64,000 nucleotides of DNA, from contig NZ_QEII01000297.1 in the NCBI RefSeq assembly GCF_003347515.1, positions 62,001 through 126,000 of the forward strand, in the 5' to 3' direction. Each line of letters begins with the position of its first letter. Position 1 is the first letter of the stretch. The translations under genes and the position numbers were made by a program. Origin of the DNA: Rhodoferax ferrireducens. GTDB taxonomy: Bacteria > Pseudomonadota > Gammaproteobacteria > Burkholderiales > Burkholderiaceae_C. This document shows, piece after piece, positions 61,915-64,000 of the stretch. Under the pieces are notes generated by a model that made no database searches, was not told the DNA's origin, and saw only the letters and a program-made list of their open reading frames with translations.

Positions 61915-63471
61915 ATGCCCATCGTTTCTACACCCATGCTGAACCACGATGACCTGCGCCGCTGGCGGGCCTGCACGCGCCGCTTCTGGCTCCACCGTCG
62001 GGGCGAGCACGCTGCTGCAGTGCCATGCGCCACGGGCAAGGTCCACGCGGTGGCCACGGATGCGAGCGCCGAAGCGGCGGTGATCCACGGTCCGGGCATC
62101 GACGCGGCCTTGCGCGCCTCGTTTCCCGGCGCCCAGGTCATTGCCGCGCCCAACACCCCCGCCGAGTGGAACGCCGCCATGCAGCACACCCTGGACTGTC
62201 TGGGCTCGGACCGCGTGGCGCCCGAAGGCTGGGCAATTCTGGGCGCCTGCCTGACCAGCGAGGACCGGGCCCAGGTGCGCATCGACGTGCTGAGTTGTGG
62301 CGAGCGCGGCCTGCGTCTGTTCAAGGTGCGTTATGCCACGGTCGGCGACGAGGCCGATGTGGATGCGGTGGCGTTGTGGACGCATGTGGCGGCGCGCTGC
62401 GGTTTGCGGGTGCAGCATGTCGGCTTGCTGCTGGTGGACACCGACTTCATCTACCCCGGCCACGGTTGTTACGCCGGCCTGTTCCGCGAGGTGGACCTGG
62501 CACCGGTGCTGGGCTCGCGCCCGGTGGCGGCCTGGCTGACGGCCATGCGGGACTGCGCACGCGGGCCGCAACCACCGGCCTCGCCGGGGCTGCACTGCAC
62601 CCAAAGCGGCGGCTGTGAATTCATCCACGACTGCCAGGCCTGCACACAAACCGCAAGCGCCTTGCCGCCTGCTCCGCTGGCAAGCCTGGAAGTGGTGGGC
62701 CGCGCGTTGGCGGCCGAGTTACGTGAAGAGGGCCATGTGGATCTGCACAGCGTCGCGCTGCCACGTTTCAGCAATACACGCCACCGCCGCGCCGTGCGCG
62801 CCATCCAGCAAGGCAGACCGGTGCTGGACCCAGAGGTCGCCGCCCTGATGCAGGCCCTGCCCTACCCGCGCCACAGCCTGCGCCTGGACACCATCGGTTT
62901 TGCCGTGCCCGTGTGGGCCGGCACCCGGCCCTACCAGGTGCTGCCGTTTCAATGGACGTGCGATGTGCAAAGCGCTGCCGGCGACTGTGCGCGCCATGCT
63001 TTTCTGGCCGATGGCGTGGGCGATCCGCGCCGCGTGTTTGCGCTGACGCTGTTGCAGGCCTTGGGCAGCACCGGCCCCGTGTTCGCCTACAACGCGGGCT
63101 TTGAGCGCAACCGCCTGCGCGAACTGGCGCAGCACTTTGACGATCTGGCGCCCGCACTCGAAGCCGTGTTGCCGCGCATCGTCGATCTGTTTCAACTGGC
63201 CCGGGCGCACTATTACCACCCGGTCATGGCTGGCTCGTGGTCGTTTAAATCGATCAGCCGCGCCGTGGCGCCTGAGCTGCTGCTGGACAGTCTGGACGAG
63301 ATCCAGGCGCCATCGGCTCAAGCGGCTTTTGCGTGCTCGCTGCAGCCGGGCCTGGATACGCTGACCCGGCAGCAGTTGCGTACCGCCCTGCTGACCCATG
63401 GCCAGCGCCAGACTGAAGTCTTGCGCCGCATGCTGGCCGTGTTCGATGGCGCCCCCCATTTTCTGGATTGA
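61915..63471 (+). CDS. DUF2779-domain protein (predicted nuclease-like)
   Basis: A 518-residue protein. The N-terminal part starts LRRWRACTRRFWLHRRGEH, a pattern seen where PD-(D/E)xK-type nucleases begin; cysteines near C225-C260 (CTQSGGCEFIHDCQAC) could bind an iron-sulfur cluster. The C-terminal half, with VFAYNAGFERNRLRELAQHF, resembles an exonuclease-like DUF2779 domain. Function is unproven. I use the ATG at 61915; one at 61936 is also possible. Confidence 0.72.
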   Translation: MPIVSTPMLNHDDLRRWRACTRRFWLHRRGEHAAAVPCATGKVHAVATDASAEAAVIHGPGIDAALRASFPGAQVIAAPNTPAEWNAAMQHTLDCLGSDRVAPEGWAILGACLTSEDRAQVRIDVLSCGERGLRLFKVRYATVGDEADVDAVALWTHVAARCGLRVQHVGLLLVDTDFIYPGHGCYAGLFREVDLAPVLGSRPVAAWLTAMRDCARGPQPPASPGLHCTQSGGCEFIHDCQACTQTASALPPAPLASLEVVGRALAAELREEGHVDLHSVALPRFSNTRHRRAVRAIQQGRPVLDPEVAALMQALPYPRHSLRLDTIGFAVPVWAGTRPYQVLPFQWTCDVQSAAGDCARHAFLADGVGDPRRVFALTLLQALGSTGPVFAYNAGFERNRLRELAQHFDDLAPALEAVLPRIVDLFQLARAHYYHPVMAGSWSFKSISRAVAPELLLDSLDEIQAPSAQAAFACSLQPGLDTLTRQQLRTALLTHGQRQTEVLRRMLAVFDGAPHFLD

Positions 63472-63477
63472 TTCACC

Positions 63478-64000
63478 ATGACAAATCGCCTGGCCACCCA
63501 ACAGTCGACCTATCTGCTGCAGCACGCTGAGCAGCCCGTGGACTGGTACCCCTGGGGCGACGAAGCGCTGGCGCTGGCCAAACGCCTGGACAAACCGATC
63601 CTGCTGTCGATCGGCTACGCGGCCTGCCACTGGTGCCATGTGATGGCGCACGAATCGTTTGCCGATGCGAGCACCGCCGCCGTGATGAACGAGGGCTTTG
63701 TCAACATCAAGGTGGACCGTGAAGAGCGCCCTGACATTGATGCGGTCTACCAGATGGCGCATCAGCTGTTGCGCCGCAGCGGTGGCGGCTGGCCGCTGAC
63801 CATCTTCCTCTCCCCGCAAGGCGTACCGTTTTACAGTGGCACCTATTTTCCGGGCGCCGCACCCGAGGGGCAGGCCACTTTTCGCAGTGTGCTGAGCTCG
63901 GTCAGTACCGTCTGGAGCGAGCAGCGCGAAGCGCTGACGCGGCAGGACCAGGCCTTGCGTCTGGCGTTGGCCGCCACCGTGCCACAGTTCGATGCCAACG
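63478..64000 (+). CDS. Thioredoxin-domain protein YyaL/SSP411-like (partial)
   Basis: The first 174 residues of a long DUF255 protein that runs off the right edge. The signatures [38 protein letters not shown] and [14 protein letters not shown] are diagnostic. The family has an N-terminal thioredoxin domain and a C-terminal glycosidase-like domain (about 680 residues in total); its role is unknown. It begins six bases after the DUF2779 gene. Confidence 0.92.
   Translation, partial: MTNRLATQQSTYLLQHAEQPVDWYPWGDEALALAKRLDKPILLSIGYAACHWCHVMAHESFADASTAAVMNEGFVNIKVDREERPDIDAVYQMAHQLLRRSGGGWPLTIFLSPQGVPFYSGTYFPGAAPEGQATFRSVLSSVSTVWSEQREALTRQDQALRLALAATVPQFDAN

Overview
The window is high-GC DNA from a Gram-negative nitrogen fixer. 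Gene content, operon layout and protein flavour point to a betaproteobacterium of the Burkholderiales, close to Comamonadaceae such as Rhodoferax; this is inferred from the sequence alone. The centre of the window (about 22.4-53.7 kb) is a nif accessory island. The nitrogenase structural genes nifHDK are not in it.

Layout. (1) 1-6.0 kb, minus strand: a Rieske oxygenase (cut by the left edge), its reductase and a two-subunit indolepyruvate-type ferredoxin oxidoreductase, with a divergent MarR regulator and a long inverted repeat between them. (2) 6.7-22.4 kb, mostly housekeeping: a fused beta-oxidation enzyme, Sua5, PurK, PurE, a thioredoxin-like co-chaperone, a lipoprotein hydrolase, then a LysR regulator divergent from a hydrolase and an RND efflux operon. 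(3) 22.4-29.2 kb, minus strand: one nif operon, nifV-cysE-nifW-fixABCX-[2Fe-2S] ferredoxin-TPR protein, behind a sigma-54 promoter with a NifA-type upstream site. (4) 29.4-33.3 kb: small accessory genes (VOC, GNAT, monooxygenase, cupin, CPBP), including a chimeric gene with integron-like junctions. (5) 33.6-38.4 kb, minus strand: a nif-type isc operon, iscS-iscU-two A-type carriers-hscA-fdx, with no hscB or iscR, from a sigma-54 promoter facing away from nifA. (6) 38.7-40.4 kb: nifA of the oxygen-sensitive cysteine-motif class. (7) 40.7-42.8 kb: a short array of integron-type gene cassettes with attC sites and no integrase in view, lying between nifA and nifB. (8) 42.9-53.7 kb, plus strand: a long nifB operon (nifB, ferredoxin, IscA-like, TPR, LRV FeS protein, two NifZ-domain genes, nifS, nifT) whose distal genes are obscure: a DegT-family protein lacking its lysine, a SIR2-like protein, a ferredoxin, an FAD oxidoreductase and small unknown proteins. 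(9) 53.7-64 kb: selO, an allophanate hydrolase remnant with a GntR regulator, a MASE1 histidine kinase and NarL-type regulator followed by two copies of a 104-bp repeat, then GST, DUF2779 and YyaL-like genes running off the right edge.

How it fits together. NifA and sigma-54 would switch on three blocks: homocitrate synthesis plus Fix electron transfer (nifV operon), Fe-S cluster supply (isc operon), and FeMo-cofactor precursor synthesis and maturation (nifB operon). The most unusual items are the cassette array inside the nif island, the chimeric DUF1737-VOC-GNAT gene, the lysine-less DegT protein, and a dispersed mini-repeat that appears to have been absorbed in frame into several housekeeping genes.
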